From positions 150,937,806 to 151,001,805 of the forward strand of contig OZ018326.1 of NCBI GenBank assembly GCA_963969495.1: DNA of 64,000 nucleotides, in the 5' to 3' direction. Below, one piece after another: positions 47,756 to 60,505 of this stretch (position 1 is the first letter of the stretch; every line of letters begins with the position of its first letter). A program made the translations under genes and the position numbers. The notes under the pieces were generated by a model. It was not told the origin of the DNA. It did not search any database and worked only from the letters and a program-made list of their open reading frames with translations. Source of the stretch: Ceratothoa steindachneri. Its lineage: Eukaryota; Arthropoda; Malacostraca; Isopoda; Cymothoidae.

Positions 47756-48315
47756 AAAAGTCCAAAAGGAAAAGGACATTTGCTTAGAGCAATGCCGACG
47801 GAGCCGCTATCACGATTAAGAAGGACATCGATTAGAGAACCTGTGAGGAGATGGATGAGGCATACAACTGCGCAAATTGAAATGACATTCACAAACCTCA
47901 TGATTATTTTCCGATAAACAGCTATAAAGTTATCTTCAATAACAGAAACATGGTCATATACATGGGCCATTTCAATGTCCTTTGTCCAGCAAACGGATAA
48001 AGAAAGAGTAAAAGAGCATGAAAACATCTGGGAACTACTTGTAAGAGAGATCTGCCATCAACTAGGACCTGATTACCCAACTTAGAATAACCAGCAGCCA
48101 AGATAAATCTCAGCAAATATAAGAAAAACACACCATATAGCAGATTGGGAGAAATAGAGCTGACTAGGCACATATACGCCAGAACCATTAAATAAACCAT
48201 CATTAGAAGTAATAGATTCAAAATGAGAAAAAATAAGGTTCTCGATGCAAGCTACAGATGAACGAAATATCCCCAAAACCGGCTACAAGATGGTAAATAC
48301 TTTTACCTGAAATGC
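47756..48315 (-). repeat. Block C truncated copy
   Basis: Matches 33400-33955 and 54585-55135. The minus frame at 47743-48027 is open for 94 codons (RFVNVISICAVVCLIHLL ... SGSVGIALSKCPFPFGLF), but in the sister copies the same bases contain stops. It ends abruptly at acctgaaatg, where LINE sequence starts. Confidence 0.6.
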
Positions 48316-48780
48316 CCGGCCCACACCCCTTGGTGGTAAAGTTGCAAAAAACTAATACCCCTGGAGGGTCGGCATGGTGCACACGCCCATCATGGTATCC
48401 TGAAAAAAAATAGCTAACGGTGAACAAGAAGAGAGGAACATCCGCAGATCCTCCCAGTTGGCTCGAATTCCGCAGATATTCCATTGAAGGAATATGTCCT
48501 CTAAGCATAGCTCGGTGACGATGCGAGGGCCCTACTCAAAGAGAGTAGCCTCAGGGTAATAGCCGTAACCATCCCGGTGGCAGAACTCCGGGCGCTGTTG
48601 GCTGGACAATGTTTGGAAGACGCTTTTGCTTTAAAGGACTTATCAGGTAGGTTGGGTTCGCTATGCTAGTCTTTTCATGCCTCATTCTCTAAAGTTCAGG
48701 GGGCACAGCGAATTCGGAGGCACGGATCCCTTCTTAGGAGGATCCGCCGTATCTGAGCGACTCAGTCCTGGACATAGGAT
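48315..48780 (-). mobile_element. Short I-type LINE fragment
   Basis: Equivalent to 28930-29390: the 5' end of ORF2 and end of ORF1 of the family (young LINE about 14400-14870). Landmarks are cagatcctcccagttggc and ggatccgccgtat. It gives way to block B3 at the same base as 29390 does. Confidence 0.72.
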
Positions 48781-48783
48781 AGA

Positions 48784-49044
48784 ATGAACGCAGCCTACAT
48801 CAGATTATTTACGAACACAAATGTTCCTTACGCACAGGCAAAGAGTGTAATGCTTTATTATCACATTATAACCGACTACTCAGAGCTAAATTTATCAAAA
48901 AGCAGAATTTATTTAACTGCGGATAAGTTGTTGAAGGGAGAAGTAGATTTGCCGGCTTCATTTGAGTCTTTCCCAAATTTTAATCCCTCGAAAGGGAACT
49001 GCATCTTAACCCTGCAGATGATTAGATCGATTATCTATTCCTAG
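48784..49044 (+). CDS. Unidentified 86-codon ORF, second copy
   Basis: Paralogue of 29406-29666, open over the same length with the same start and stop. No recognised domain. See that entry for reasons for doubt. Confidence 0.2.
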   Translation: MNAAYIRLFTNTNVPYAQAKSVMLYYHIITDYSELNLSKSRIYLTADKLLKGEVDLPASFESFPNFNPSKGNCILTLQMIRSIIYS

Positions 49045-50199
49045 CTAGGAATCTCATATCCATGAAAAGGTTCCAGACAATCTTGGTAAATATTCCCTCC
49101 ATGTGTTTTGTATCTATCGCTCTATATTGATCTTTAAATTGTTTCATTTCTCATTGTGTTTATTTTTAGTTTAACGATGGAACGTGATCATTGGAAACTA
49201 CTTCTGTATTTATTATATAAAACGAAAGAATCCGTTGTCTTAAAAACAGCTTCTATATACATTGAACTATCAATGTGTATACTAAGTTAGGATAAGGATT
49301 ATGTTTTAATGCCATTTAAGTTGTTTGGTATATGTATTTTATTTTGCCGAGCGAAGAAGGTCATAATATATTAGATTAATTCTATACGGCTCATTATCAT
49401 CCTCTTCTCGTAATTCCGCATCTTTTGTGTAAAGATATATTCATTAGGCCTCAAATTTTCTCGGTTAATTAAAATATCTTACGTAAATCTTTATTAAACT
49501 TTGATTGGGGTTTGAAGCCATTGTCGTTTTTAATTAACAGTTTCCTTAGATCGGACATGCATGGGTTTGAGCTCATTGGGATCATACAAAACTATACTCG
49601 TATATGTATATATGAGTGGATGTGAAAGATTATTGATTTTTGTATATATTTTAATTCGACCATTATGGTTGCTTTTTTGGGTTAAATTAGTAAACTATGT
49701 GCCGTTTTTCAACCAGAAATGGCATCTAAGGGAATCTTTGTTTTCCAAGAAGAGGGATTTTGTAACAGAGGCTTAATACTAATGCGTCCAAGAACAAATT
49801 TTGTCCTTGATTATAATCACGGAATCTTGGTTCGTGGTAGGTGAAGGAATAGGCCTTATATCATGAATATTCTCATGAAAAGATAGTCGTTGTCGAAATC
49901 TCCATTGACAAAATTCCATTTAAACGATCCAATGTTATATCGAGGTTCTTATCTAAAATGTAACTAATCAATTTGGTATTCAATGAAGTGGCCTCTCTTC
50001 AAGACAACGAATTAAAATTCGACTTAATCCGTAATTAATCATTTCTATTAAGAACTGTTATGATACCTTGAAGAAGATAAAGCGGAGAGATGATATTGTA
50101 CGATTTCCGGAGAGCCAGTCATTTTATGCGCGAACGAATTCATTTATGCCTCATGAACAGAGGAGCCATGAGCTTGTTTTGATATTTGTACTGAGATGT

Positions 50200-50202
<3 letters not shown>

Positions 50203-50253
<51 letters not shown>

Positions 50254-50287
50254 AGAGGTATAATATGAAATTATATATATATATATA

Positions 50288-50340
<53 letters not shown>
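50203..50340. repeat. (TA)n arrays at left edge of insertion
   Basis: 50203-50250 is the host (TA)n array. A second, interrupted (TA)n stretch at 50272-50340 lies inside the inserted element. Confidence 0.85.
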
Positions 50341-50344
<4 letters not shown>

Positions 50345-51686
50345 CTAGTCTAAGAAAACAATAACTAGAGACATCTGGGTTTAGCTTTGCCCCTTGATGT
50401 TCTCCGGTAATATAGGAGAACGGGCAAAAGAGTAAGTGATACGAGACTGGTGGTTGACCTCAGCTCAAAAAGGGTAGGCCCTTCGAGGGTGCACTTATAA
50501 ACAACACACTCAAATGTGCAAACTGCCGATATCGTATTACCCCCTCTCCGAGCCACAAGACGCAAAAGTGCGGGAGACCAATCTGAGGTTCCACCTTGCG
50601 AGCCCCCCCCCCCCCCACTCCACCTCCCCACCCAACTCAGCAGGAGTAAGTTCGGTATATAACAGGTTGACCCGAGTAAACGGGGCTTTTTGTTCGTTCT
50701 CACCGAAGAGACAAGAAAGTCACCGGTTGACAGAAGATTTTTCGATTTCTACAAGAAGACTAAAAAATCACCGGTACAAAGATATTCATGTTAAGGAGAA
50801 TTTGCTTTCCTTGTACAATACCAGATTGTACCAAGGAAGCTCGGCGCCGTTCGAGCCGCAAGATTAGTGAGTATCAACCGACACAGATTGAGGACTACAA
50901 ATCTTATTCTATCTGAGTTTGACAACTCCAAACTAAATAGATTTCTCATCCAAAATCGAAATTATATAAGCGAGACCCAAATCGCTAGAAAAGAATATAA
51001 ACATATCCCAAGAATAGAAACCTTTTCAAGGTCGTAAACGTACGAGAACCAACCCTCCTCATCGGCGTCTTTGTTTTGATTCTCTTCCGCCAACTCGAAA
51101 TTCCTCGTGACGTCACCCGTCAACTCATCAGGCAAATTCACGAACGCCATCTAGCGATCAAACAACCAACTCCGAACAAAAATCCCCGAAAATATTCCTA
51201 CTGGAAACTGATATTAATCTCCATTACCTTATGTAAGTAAAGAATAATCCTGTTATTTATGTCCCCGTGCATAAAAATTAGTTTAGCGGATGTCTGGCCA
51301 AAGACAAAGCTATTAACTTAAAAATTGTTCCCCCTTAAAATTTTATCTCCACTCGAGCCTCGAGAGCTAGCCCTGTAATCCCATTTTCTTTTTATACGTG
51401 TATTAGATCTGTGTGTTTTAATGTTATTTAGTGAGGTGAGTTATGTTTATTAAAGTCTTTTTTCTTTAGTAAATGCACTGTTTTAATTATCCCCGAACGA
51501 GTTGAAGTGGCAATATTTGATAGTCAAGAAAAAAACTCAGTTTATTCGTTCACTAGAATAAAAATAAAGATTGGCACTCTTAGAGCCCGATCCTTAAGCG
51601 ATCACCGAGGCACGAACTTACGCCTCAATTTAAAGTTATTTGGTTTATTATAAAACAAATAAATATATATTAGCTCGGCATTCTAC

Positions 51687-51690
<4 letters not shown>
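50251..51690. mobile_element. LTR-like 1.44-kb insertion in a (TA)n array (possible solo LTR)
   Basis: The insertion starts tgtagaggtataat and ends attctacgaca, giving TG...CA termini with a short inverted match (gtaga/tctac). It is flanked on both sides by (TA)n, where the paralogues have one continuous array. It contains a run of about 15 C (near 50603), AATAAA-type signals (near 51563), and a minus ORF at 50962-51150 (62 codons, MAFVNLPDELTGDV ... EEGWFSYVYDL) with a credible ATG and a possible donor. No gag-pol is present. Alternatives are a DNA transposon with weak ends or a captured host sequence. Confidence 0.45.
50962..51150 (-). CDS. Small unidentified ORF inside the LTR-like insertion
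   Basis: A 62-codon frame starting ATG right after an in-frame TAG. It is acidic (AEENQNKDADEEGW) and ends in a hydrophobic stretch (ILGICLYSFLAIWV) that could be a membrane segment or a read into an intron after DLEK, where GTTTCT follows. The family is not recognised. It occurs only once in the window. Confidence 0.25.
   Translation of the reverse strand: MAFVNLPDELTGDVTRNFELAEENQNKDADEEGWFSYVYDLEKVSILGICLYSFLAIWVSLI

Positions 51691-51742
<52 letters not shown>
51690..51742. repeat. (TA)n array at right edge of insertion
   Basis: 53 bases of TA, the continuation of the host array split by the insertion. Confidence 0.88.
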
Positions 51743-51747
<5 letters not shown>

Positions 51748-52733
51748 CAAATTAATCAAACTTAAAAGAGGTCTAAAACTTTTTGTGTCAGATTATAATA
51801 AAAAGCCACCATCAACGCGACGCGTATTTAAAAAATGACTAAAACAATGTCGCTTTTATTTTCTGAAGGTAAAAGAAGTGCTTTTAATCGGCCTCGTCAT
51901 AAAAATGGTCCGTTCGAATCTAAGCGGAAGGATTTTTCATATTTTAGATGCAACATTCAAGAACGTGTAGTTGGTCGTGGAAGAAAAAAGAGAGATACTA
52001 TGTAATAGTACGAGGAGATATTCCAGGTGACGAGGATTAACTGAAAGACAGTGTTGTTAAATAATCTTATTTGGCAAAATAGGAACGAACCATGAATTAC
52101 TTGGTTAAATATTGGTATTACTACAAAGAATTCGAATTTCTGAGGTAAAAATTAAAACACCGAATTGAGTTGATTAAAATATCATTTTTCTTAAACCATT
52201 CAGTCATTTCCATTGATTTTCAACCGCCCTTGCCTTTTATCCATTGGTCCATTGGAACGTATTAGGTAGTGGGAAGTATAACCATCAAATACCAGCACAC
52301 CTACATAGTCCTTAAATTTGTTAGAAAATAAGATCTTATATATTATCTCTCATGTGCGAATGTTGTCAAGAAAAGACTAGCAAAATCTTTTCCAAAAGTT
52401 TTAGATACAATTAAAAAAAATTGGGTTAAAAAGTATAAACAAAAATACAAAATGTGTGTCAGATGTGATAAGACAAAGTTGAGAGCGGTTTGCAGAACGC
52501 CTGCAGATATATCAACCCTCTTCTGCGCAGGAAGAATAAATTGGTTACGCGAAGTTTTCACACGGCATAATTTATGAAATTACAAAATAAGTACTATATA
52601 AATTTTTCGGAATTTTTTATCGCAATATTAAATTAGATAAATAGAGGGAAAAAATTTGGTGCAAGTAGAATAGAGAATTAGAGGTTATATATAAATATTA
52701 AATTTCAGCATTTTTTAAGCTGAGCCCGATATA

Positions 52734-52877
<144 letters not shown>

Positions 52878-53089
52878 GAAAACTTTCCCTTCTCTAATAT
52901 ATTTAAATCAGAGATGGATTGCGTGACTGCGGGAAGTGAAAGAAAATATGAAAAAATTCCATCTCAATGGTTGGTAACTCCTATTTCGTAAATTTCTTGA
53001 TTATGATTCAAATGATCTGATGACTAGTTTAATTCGAGTTATATTTTCTATAGAAAATAGAATATACTTTTGATGAACCCAGTACTTAC

Positions 53090-53206
53090 GTGTGCAGTTT
53101 TCTTCATCTTCTCCATCAAAGCAATCTTCGTCGCCATCACATCTCCATGAGGCACGAAGGCATCGCCCATTGTTGCATCGAAATTCATTGGAGGAGCAGG
53201 TGACAA
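53090..53206 (-). CDS. LDL-receptor class A module exon (copy 3)
   Basis: A third 117-base LDLa exon with the same splice sites (acceptor after tttcaacag, donor GTAAGT) and the same 1-1 phase. The module has all six cysteines and the acidic DGDEDC / GEDEENC segment. Differences from copy 2 are few: FQC becomes FRC and CND becomes CNN. These are surface positions rather than the cysteine or calcium framework. It sits in the longest B block, whose intron carries both a 139-base (TA)n array (52736-52874) and a 1.4-kb LTR-like insertion (50251-51690). Confidence 0.85.
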
Positions 53207-53429
53207 CTGTTGAAATTTAGGAATTGTATAATCCGTCTTTATAAGAGAGTTGATGTCATGCCTTAGTACATAGGAGTTGGAAGAAAGGATATAATAATCT
53301 GTAAAGTTGCGAGAGATAAGGTGGCGAAACCGTCGCTAGTAGAGGCCAAAAAACCCTAGATCAAATCATTCACCATCTTACCCATCTTGGGTAAAGTTCT
53401 TAACACAAGATTTGCGCACTTAAATTTTT

Positions 53430-56400
53430 CAATATTTCTGAAATATTTGTTGCTTTCTTTTGTTATAAACCTAACATAAAATTACATAAACACATATTTA
53501 ATGAGAAATACAAATGATATATATTCTTTATAATAACAATTGCTAATAAACAACATTTAACAGGAGATTAAAGTATTCAACCTCTCTAATAACCTGCGAG
53601 AATATTGTTATTGAACTAAATAAATCTTATGAATTCGATGAAAATTTAAAATTCGAGAAAAGTATAGAAACTTAATTGATGTAACTTGCTGAATTTCAGC
53701 CCTTTATTCTCTCATAAGAGTCCATACGAGAAAGTACGTTTGCTTAGAGCAATGCCGAAGCAGCCACTATCGCAATTAAGAAAGGAATCGATTACAGAAC
53801 ATGTGAGGACTTAGAAAAAGCATATATCACTATGGAAATTAAAATGGAATTGACAAGCCTCATAATAGCTACCGGATATCAACTCTAAGAAGAAATTATT
53901 TGCCGATAAACAGCTTTCAGATATCTTTCATTAGAGAAACCTGCTGATATATGCACTTATTGGCCATAACAATATCCATTGACCAGCAAACGGATACAGA
54001 ACGAAAAACAGAGCAAGTAATCATCTGGAAACTCTACTCGCAATAGGCCTCTGCCATCGAGAGGGACCTGATTACACAACTTACGGGACAGCACCATCAA
54101 ATCTTGACCTCTACCTAGGCAATAATTATCTCCTATTAAACTATTACATTGCAGTTGGAAGACAAACCATAAAATGACCACACAGCGACACTACTCACAA
54201 TAATCAGCTACTAAATACAGATACGATGTAATCAGAATAAATGGCGGGTAAAATACACTGATTTGACACAATAATTTGTACACAAATATTTTTAATATTT
54301 CTCAAATATTTGAGCCTTTCGACTATTATAAAACTAACATGAAATTCAATAAACATAGATTTAACAAGAAATACACATAAGATTTTTTATATATAAGAAC
54401 AATTACTAATAACAAAATTTAAAAGGTGACAACAGTATTCAAAGTCTCTAATAACATGCGAGAATATTTTATTAAACTAAATAAATCTTATAAATTCAAT
54501 GAAAATTTAAAATTCGAGAAACTTCCAGAAACGAAACTGATGTAAACTGCGGAATCGTAGCCCTTCATTCCTTGATAAAGAGACCAAAAGGAGAAAGGTC
54601 ATTTGCTTAGAGCAATGCCGACGGAGACGCTATCCTGATCAAGGAGGAAATCGATTAGAGAACCTGTTCGTAGTTAGATGAGGCATACAACTGCGCAAAT
54701 TGAAATGACATTGACAAAACTCATAATCATCTGCCGATAAACAGCTATAAAGACATCTTCAATAACAGAAACATGGTCATATACATGGGCCATTTCAATG
54801 TCCTTTGTCCAGCAAACTGATAAAGAAAGAGTAAAAGAGAATGAAAACATCTGGGAACTAATCGTAAGAGACATCTGCCATCAACTAGGACTTGATTACC
54901 CAACTTAGAATAACCAGCAACCAAAATAAATCCAAGCAAATATAAGAAAAACACACCATATAGCAGACTGAGAAAAATAGAGGTGACTAGGCACATATAC
55001 ACCAGAACCAGTAAATGAACCATCATTAGAAGTAATAGATTCAAAATGAGAAAAATAGGGTGCTCGATGCATGGGGCAGATGAACGAAATATCCCCAAAA
55101 CTGGCTACAAGACGGTAAATACCTTTACCTGAAATGGTTCAAAAGAATAAAGAACTATTCGAACAGATAAGAAAAACGACACAGAGATGGAGCTAAACGT
55201 TTACGTGAGAAAGACAAAATGAGAATTGACAAGTAAAATAGCGAGGAATCAAAGTTAGAATTGAAAAGAAACAATCCAAAGGATCGATAATAAGAGAGCA
55301 GTGGAAATCACATTGTGCAAAAGGAAGTTAATCTAGCATTTACCAATTTCTCCATCTATTTGCCGTGCAGAAGTTTAGATAAATTGTGTGGATAGCGAAT
55401 GGGTTATAGTTAGTTATGATGTTTTGGCTGTTCGTGAATTACCACCGAAGAAATAGTGCAGGGATTTTTGAGGAAGTGTAGAAGAATGTAATTAGATGAA
55501 ACAAAATTAAATTTTAAATTATCAGAAAAAATTATTTTCTTATAATTATTTATAATCATAATTAGCAATAGTAAGTATGTAATAAAATTTTATATTTTAC
55601 TTCTATTAAAATTTTTTTTTGCGAATTTAATGGTTTATGACATTTATTATATTAACATTAATTTAAAAACAATGAAACACATGTATTTGTTCCATTATAT
55701 ATTGTACTGGGTTATATATGTTCCTCTGGTAGTTGTCGATCAACCAGTGATAGATAGTGAATAGAATATAATTCATAATAAGCGTGAAAATACAATTGAA
55801 CACGATCAAACAATTAGGCCTAGAACATACTAGTGACATGATGACACAAAGGCAACCTTTATAAAAAAACATAATAATTAATATTTACAAATGTGTAAAA
55901 CTATATAAAACAATGGTAGGCATTATGTAAACTTACCAATAATTGAAGAATTGAATGAATGGCTCAATAGGCTGTTTCAAAATAGCAATGGCTGCATTGC
56001 TGCCAAATCTTTTAATATCGTACGTCTTGCATTGACTAACAGCTGATCGATTGATTTTAATATCGAATACCGTATAGAGTATTCTATAAAATATATGTAA
56101 AAAATAAGGTAAAAAAGACTTGTCGCCACCCGGGCGATAGATGAAACATTTTCTTCAAGAGTTTTTATCGCATTTGGCAACAGGGCAACCCTATATCCAG
56201 GGTTGTAATACACCCTATGACCATTAGTGATGTTTAAATATTTTTTTTTATTTTGGTATTGTCTATTCGATGAGTTGATTTAAAAAAATCGGGGGTTGTT
56301 GGAGTGGAATATCCAATAGAAGGGGAATTAATGTTCTACAAACTAGTAATTTGAAAAAGAAAATATTTAAAATAATAAGAAGAATTGAGGTCATCAACAA

Positions 56401-56600
56401 AAAGCCTATACGATCGAGAAGCAAGATGAGTAGGTTAATTAAATTTTCATGGTATATAAAGGCATGCATTTAAGATATTTTATGAAGATTTACTATGATA
56501 CAAACCTATATTCAAGAAATTATATTAAATAAACCAACAAAATAAAATATTGACACGTGGAAAATAAGAGAACTATTTTTCAGGAACATTCTTGCAATCA
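53430..56600 (-). repeat. Block C copy 3, with tandem half-copy
   Basis: Nearly identical in layout to 32270-35470, including the 0.85-kb half-copy at 53430-54240. ORFs at 53957-54181 and 54745-55098 (minus, leucine-rich) and 55977-56213 correspond to ORFs in copy 2 but differ in extent and frame. No known protein family is recognised. Confidence 0.68.
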
Positions 56601-56601
56601 C

Positions 56602-57885
56602 CTCAGATTAGTCTTCAGGACACGTTTAAAAGTAGCGAGGGAGGGAGAGGATCGGAGTCAGCAGGAAGAGCATTCCAGAGTCTAAGAGCACAAACTGAGA
56701 AGGAACGGGCACCCATCGAGCAGAGGACAGAACGAGGAGTGTTCACGATGGGAGCGAGGTTAGACCGGAGTGCCCGAGGAGTTTGACGACAAGAGAGGGC
56801 AGACGAGAGATAAGGTGGAGCCTCGAGGTTTAGGGTCTTTTACGTGATGAGAAGAATTTTATAGTGGGTAGGGAAGCAAATAGGTAGCCAGTTTAGCTTC
56901 TGTAACAGAGGCATCGAAGGAGAGAAACAGGGGCGGCGAAGGAGGAGCCGCCAGCATAGTTTTGAACTAGTTGTAGGGGGCGAAGTGACGAAGAAGGGAG
57001 ATTCACTAGAAGAGAATTGCAGTAGTCTTAGCATGAGATGACGAAGGCATCAATTGCAGTCTTAAGACTTCGTTGATCAAAATGGGATCGAACATGTGAG
57101 AAGTTGTGGAGGAAACCAAGGGAAGACTTACACATACGATGGATTTGCGGTTTAAACGAGAGTTGCTCGTCGAAAATAACACCAAAATTACTGACGGTAT
57201 CAGAGAGGGCGACATTGGTTAAATATATGAAAAATCAGTTGGAGGACAGCATAGAGAATTTGGTAGAGGAGTTTGGGTAGAAAGACGTCCTTAGGTGATC
57301 CAGATTTGTTAGAGTGTGACATCAGGGCTGTTCCTCCCTTAGAGGACGCTCAAGTGAGGACGTTAAGTGGCAATGGTGTATGGTCGGGGAGAACAGCATG
57401 GGCCTGTGTTTAGACGACTGTGGTAGTACGGCGCGTAGGTTAATAACATTTATGAGAAAAATTTTAGAAAGAGTAGAGGGATTGATGGGGGGGGGGAGAG
57501 GTGGGGGAAATATGGCTAGACGAGGAAAGACGAGATAGGAGACGAAAGATAGTCCTAGGGTCATTCTTGGTCTCAGACAAAAATTTGCGTGAATGAGCCT
57601 CGTGCGCTGATTTTAATTTGGAAGAATAAGTCGAAGCAGCAAGGTGATAGGCAAGGGAGAGGGAGGTCGTTTCCTGCCCATGGGAGCGGGCTTTACGGAG
57701 GGCTCGTTCATGAGCACGTAAGGACCTCCTTGAACGAAGGAGTTCCATGGTGAACCAAGGGGCGCGGTGATGGCTGTTTGAAGAAGCGTGATATGGGGAC
57801 GTGCACGGCAAGGTAGACGAGTAATTATTGGTGCAGAGAGTTTAAGGTTTGTTCAGATGAAGAGTAGTATCAATAGGAGGTAGGG
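56602..57885 (-). mobile_element. CR1/L2-like LINE fragment with RT core deleted (copy 2)
   Basis: Same element, same internal deletion and same ends as 35472-36750, so it was copied with the block rather than inserted twice. Frames for the RT C-terminus (LNWLPICFPTHYKILLIT) and the linker (SRRSLRAHERALRKARSHG) are still visible. Confidence 0.78.
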
Positions 57886-58015
57886 CATTTTACACAGCTC
57901 ATTTTACACAGGTATGGGCAAATGGGGCAAAACTGATCTTCTCCTTACTAGCGCACAACACCCAGGACCACTCAAGTCCTAGTATATTGTGACTTTCGGG
58001 AGTCAAAAGAATTTG

Positions 58016-58348
58016 TTAAGTGAAGTTGCAAAGCCTCTCTCCTGACAGACGCGAGGTACTAACAACTTCCCCGGGCCCCTTCAGATAGTTGATTTCACCC
58101 CACTGACGGGTGTTCCCTGAGCTGCTCTCGGTCAAGGAGAGGAACAGCTCATCCAAGTGCACTTTTTCAAATGATTTAGGATATAGTCGTATAAAAAGGT
58201 AGTGCCGCGTTGTACGAGTGTTCAAGTGAACCCCTTGAGGAAGGTTTCCTAATGCAGATTCAGGCTGTAGTATGTGCAACTGCTCCATGGAGCTAGTGTA
58301 ACGGTGTAGACAGGGTTCCTCCCTCATGGGACAATAGTTGCAAATCAA
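58016..58348 (-). CDS. Unidentified exon-like ORF in block A (copy 3)
   Basis: Paralogue of 36804-37214. It reads ICNYCPMREEPCLHRYTSS, HYLFIRLYPKSFEKVHLDEL and YLKGPGEVVSTSRLSGERLC, and then stops. It differs from copy 2 at about six residues (K/R, V/L, C/S, D/E, V/G, M/I). It has the same possible donor (GTTAGT) after GEV. Function unknown. Confidence 0.35.
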   Translation of the reverse strand: MICNYCPMREEPCLHRYTSSMEQLHILQPESALGNLPQGVHLNTRTTRHYLFIRLYPKSFEKVHLDELFLSLTESSSGNTRQWGEINYLKGPGEVVSTSRLSGERLCNFT

Positions 58349-59469
58349 TTATAAGCGAAGCGATTCTGGCGAACGCAAGCAAGAATTTTATTCAAAATAA
58401 CATATTTGGACTCGAGAGTTTTGTTCCTACTACTGTGTTACGTAATGAGGTGCGTTGCTAAGAGCTATCATATTTTATGATAAATAGATTGATGATGATG
58501 AAAAAAAAATCCCGATTATTAGATGGCTTTATCCGCAAATGTTACGGAAGTGGCTATAATTAACTCATTCAAAAAACATGCCATAATTCTTTGAAGAAAG
58601 ATCATATTGCATTGACGAGTCAACTTTCTTGGATGATAAAAAAGAGATACGTAATGTTACCTCAGGCAGTAGAGAGCAAAATTAATGGCCCGATTGGGCA
58701 AATTTGTATGTTTATTTTTCCACAAACCTGCATGTCAACAGATACATTATTATGTCACATAAGTTTGCATCCACTTAAAAAGATTACTATGCACAAGGTA
58801 AAGAAATTATTTTGCTAAGCTCTTATATTTTCCGATAATTATTCATATTTCCGTAAAAGAAATTAGTAAATATCCAATCATTTCAAGATTTATCATCTCT
58901 GAGATTTGATTTGGTTGGTACTCAAGGTATACAATAAGAGGCGGATAATTCGACAAAATGTATGAGGCTGTGTTATGCTGTATAGTATTTTGTGGAAACA
59001 TAAAAAACAACACAAGTTTCAAAGTAGACCTCAGCCTTATAGTATATAAACAGATTAAACATCTAATTATTAAAATTACCATATCTCAAAGGAAATGAGG
59101 ATGTAACTATCAACTGAGTATTATTAAACAGGGCAGCAAATCATATTCAGATTATATATGGTTATGATCACGAATCATTATTTGATTAATCAACGGATGG
59201 TCATTTCAACTTAACTCTAAATAACTCTGGAAAAAAACAAAGTCGTTTTGTAAGCTTCGAAGAAATATGCTGCAACCACGAAAGAAAAGATTCCAGAATC
59301 GAATCAAACAAGGTCTGCTGACCAAAAAGTTGCGTTCTCTTACTTTTCTTATTTATGACCTTACCAGCTTCAAAACTTTCAATAATTCCCGGACTAACCT
59401 TGGAAGGACATTGGTGATTATATCATTATAAAAGAGTGTAAAACGACATAAGGGTTTCAAATTTTGTTA

Positions 59470-60505
59470 GAACCTAGCCTAATTAGGATAGCTTAGCTGT
59501 GCCGGACATAACCTAGCCTAGCTGAGTATAATCTAGCTAGCCTAGTATAACCTAGCATAGTATAGCCTACTTTATCCTACCTTTGCTTAGTATAACCTAG
59601 CCTAGCCTATCGTATCCTAGTATAGCCTAGCCCAGCTTTGTAAACCCTAGTCTAACCTAGTCTAGCTTAATATTCCTTAGTCTAACCTAGCATATTATAG
59701 TATAGCCTAGATTTCCCTAGCCTAGTATAGCCTTGCCTAGCGTAGCATTGCCTAGTGTAGCCTAGCTTACTATAGCTTAGCTTACTATAGCCTAGCTTAC
59801 CCTAACCACGTATGGCTTAGCATTGCATGGAAGAGCCTAGACTAGCCTAGTATAGCCAAGCTATAATAGGCAAGTATAGTCTAGCCACTATATCCATAAA
59901 TACGATACACTAGCATAACTTAGTTTAGTCTAGCATACTATAGGCTAGATTGTTATAGCCTATCCTAGCAAAACCACACCTCACCTAATAGATCCAAGCG
60001 CATAATATTATAGCCTAGCCTAGTATAGAATACCATACCGTAGACTAGAATAACCTTGCATAGCTTAGCCTATTAATAGCCTTGGTTCGCTATCCTATCG
60101 CAGCCTAACATAGTAATACTTACCATAGCAGAGCATAGCCCTCCCTAGAATATTATGCTTTAGCCTACACTAGCATAATATAGTATAGCCCTGTCTAACC
60201 TAGTACAGCTTAGCATAGCTTAGCCGAGCCTAGCATAGTATAACCTAGCCTAGCAATAACTATCCTAGAAAAGTATAGCCTATACTATCCTATTATACCC
60301 TAGGCAAGAATCGCTTATTATTATCTGCCTAAAATACTATATGCTATACTAGAATAGCATTTTATAGCCTAAATTAGCATAGTATATCTTAACTATGTAC
60401 ATTATATCTTAGCATAGGATATTATAGCCTACAATAATATAGCCTATTCTAGGCTTGGCTAGCAGAGTATATATTATAACCTAGTCTAGTCTAGCAGAGT
60501 ATCAG
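59470..60505. repeat. TAGCC-type degenerate satellite, array 3
   Basis: The third paralogous array, with local slippage differences such as an extra tagcttactatagcctagc segment near 59770 relative to array 2. Confidence 0.85.
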
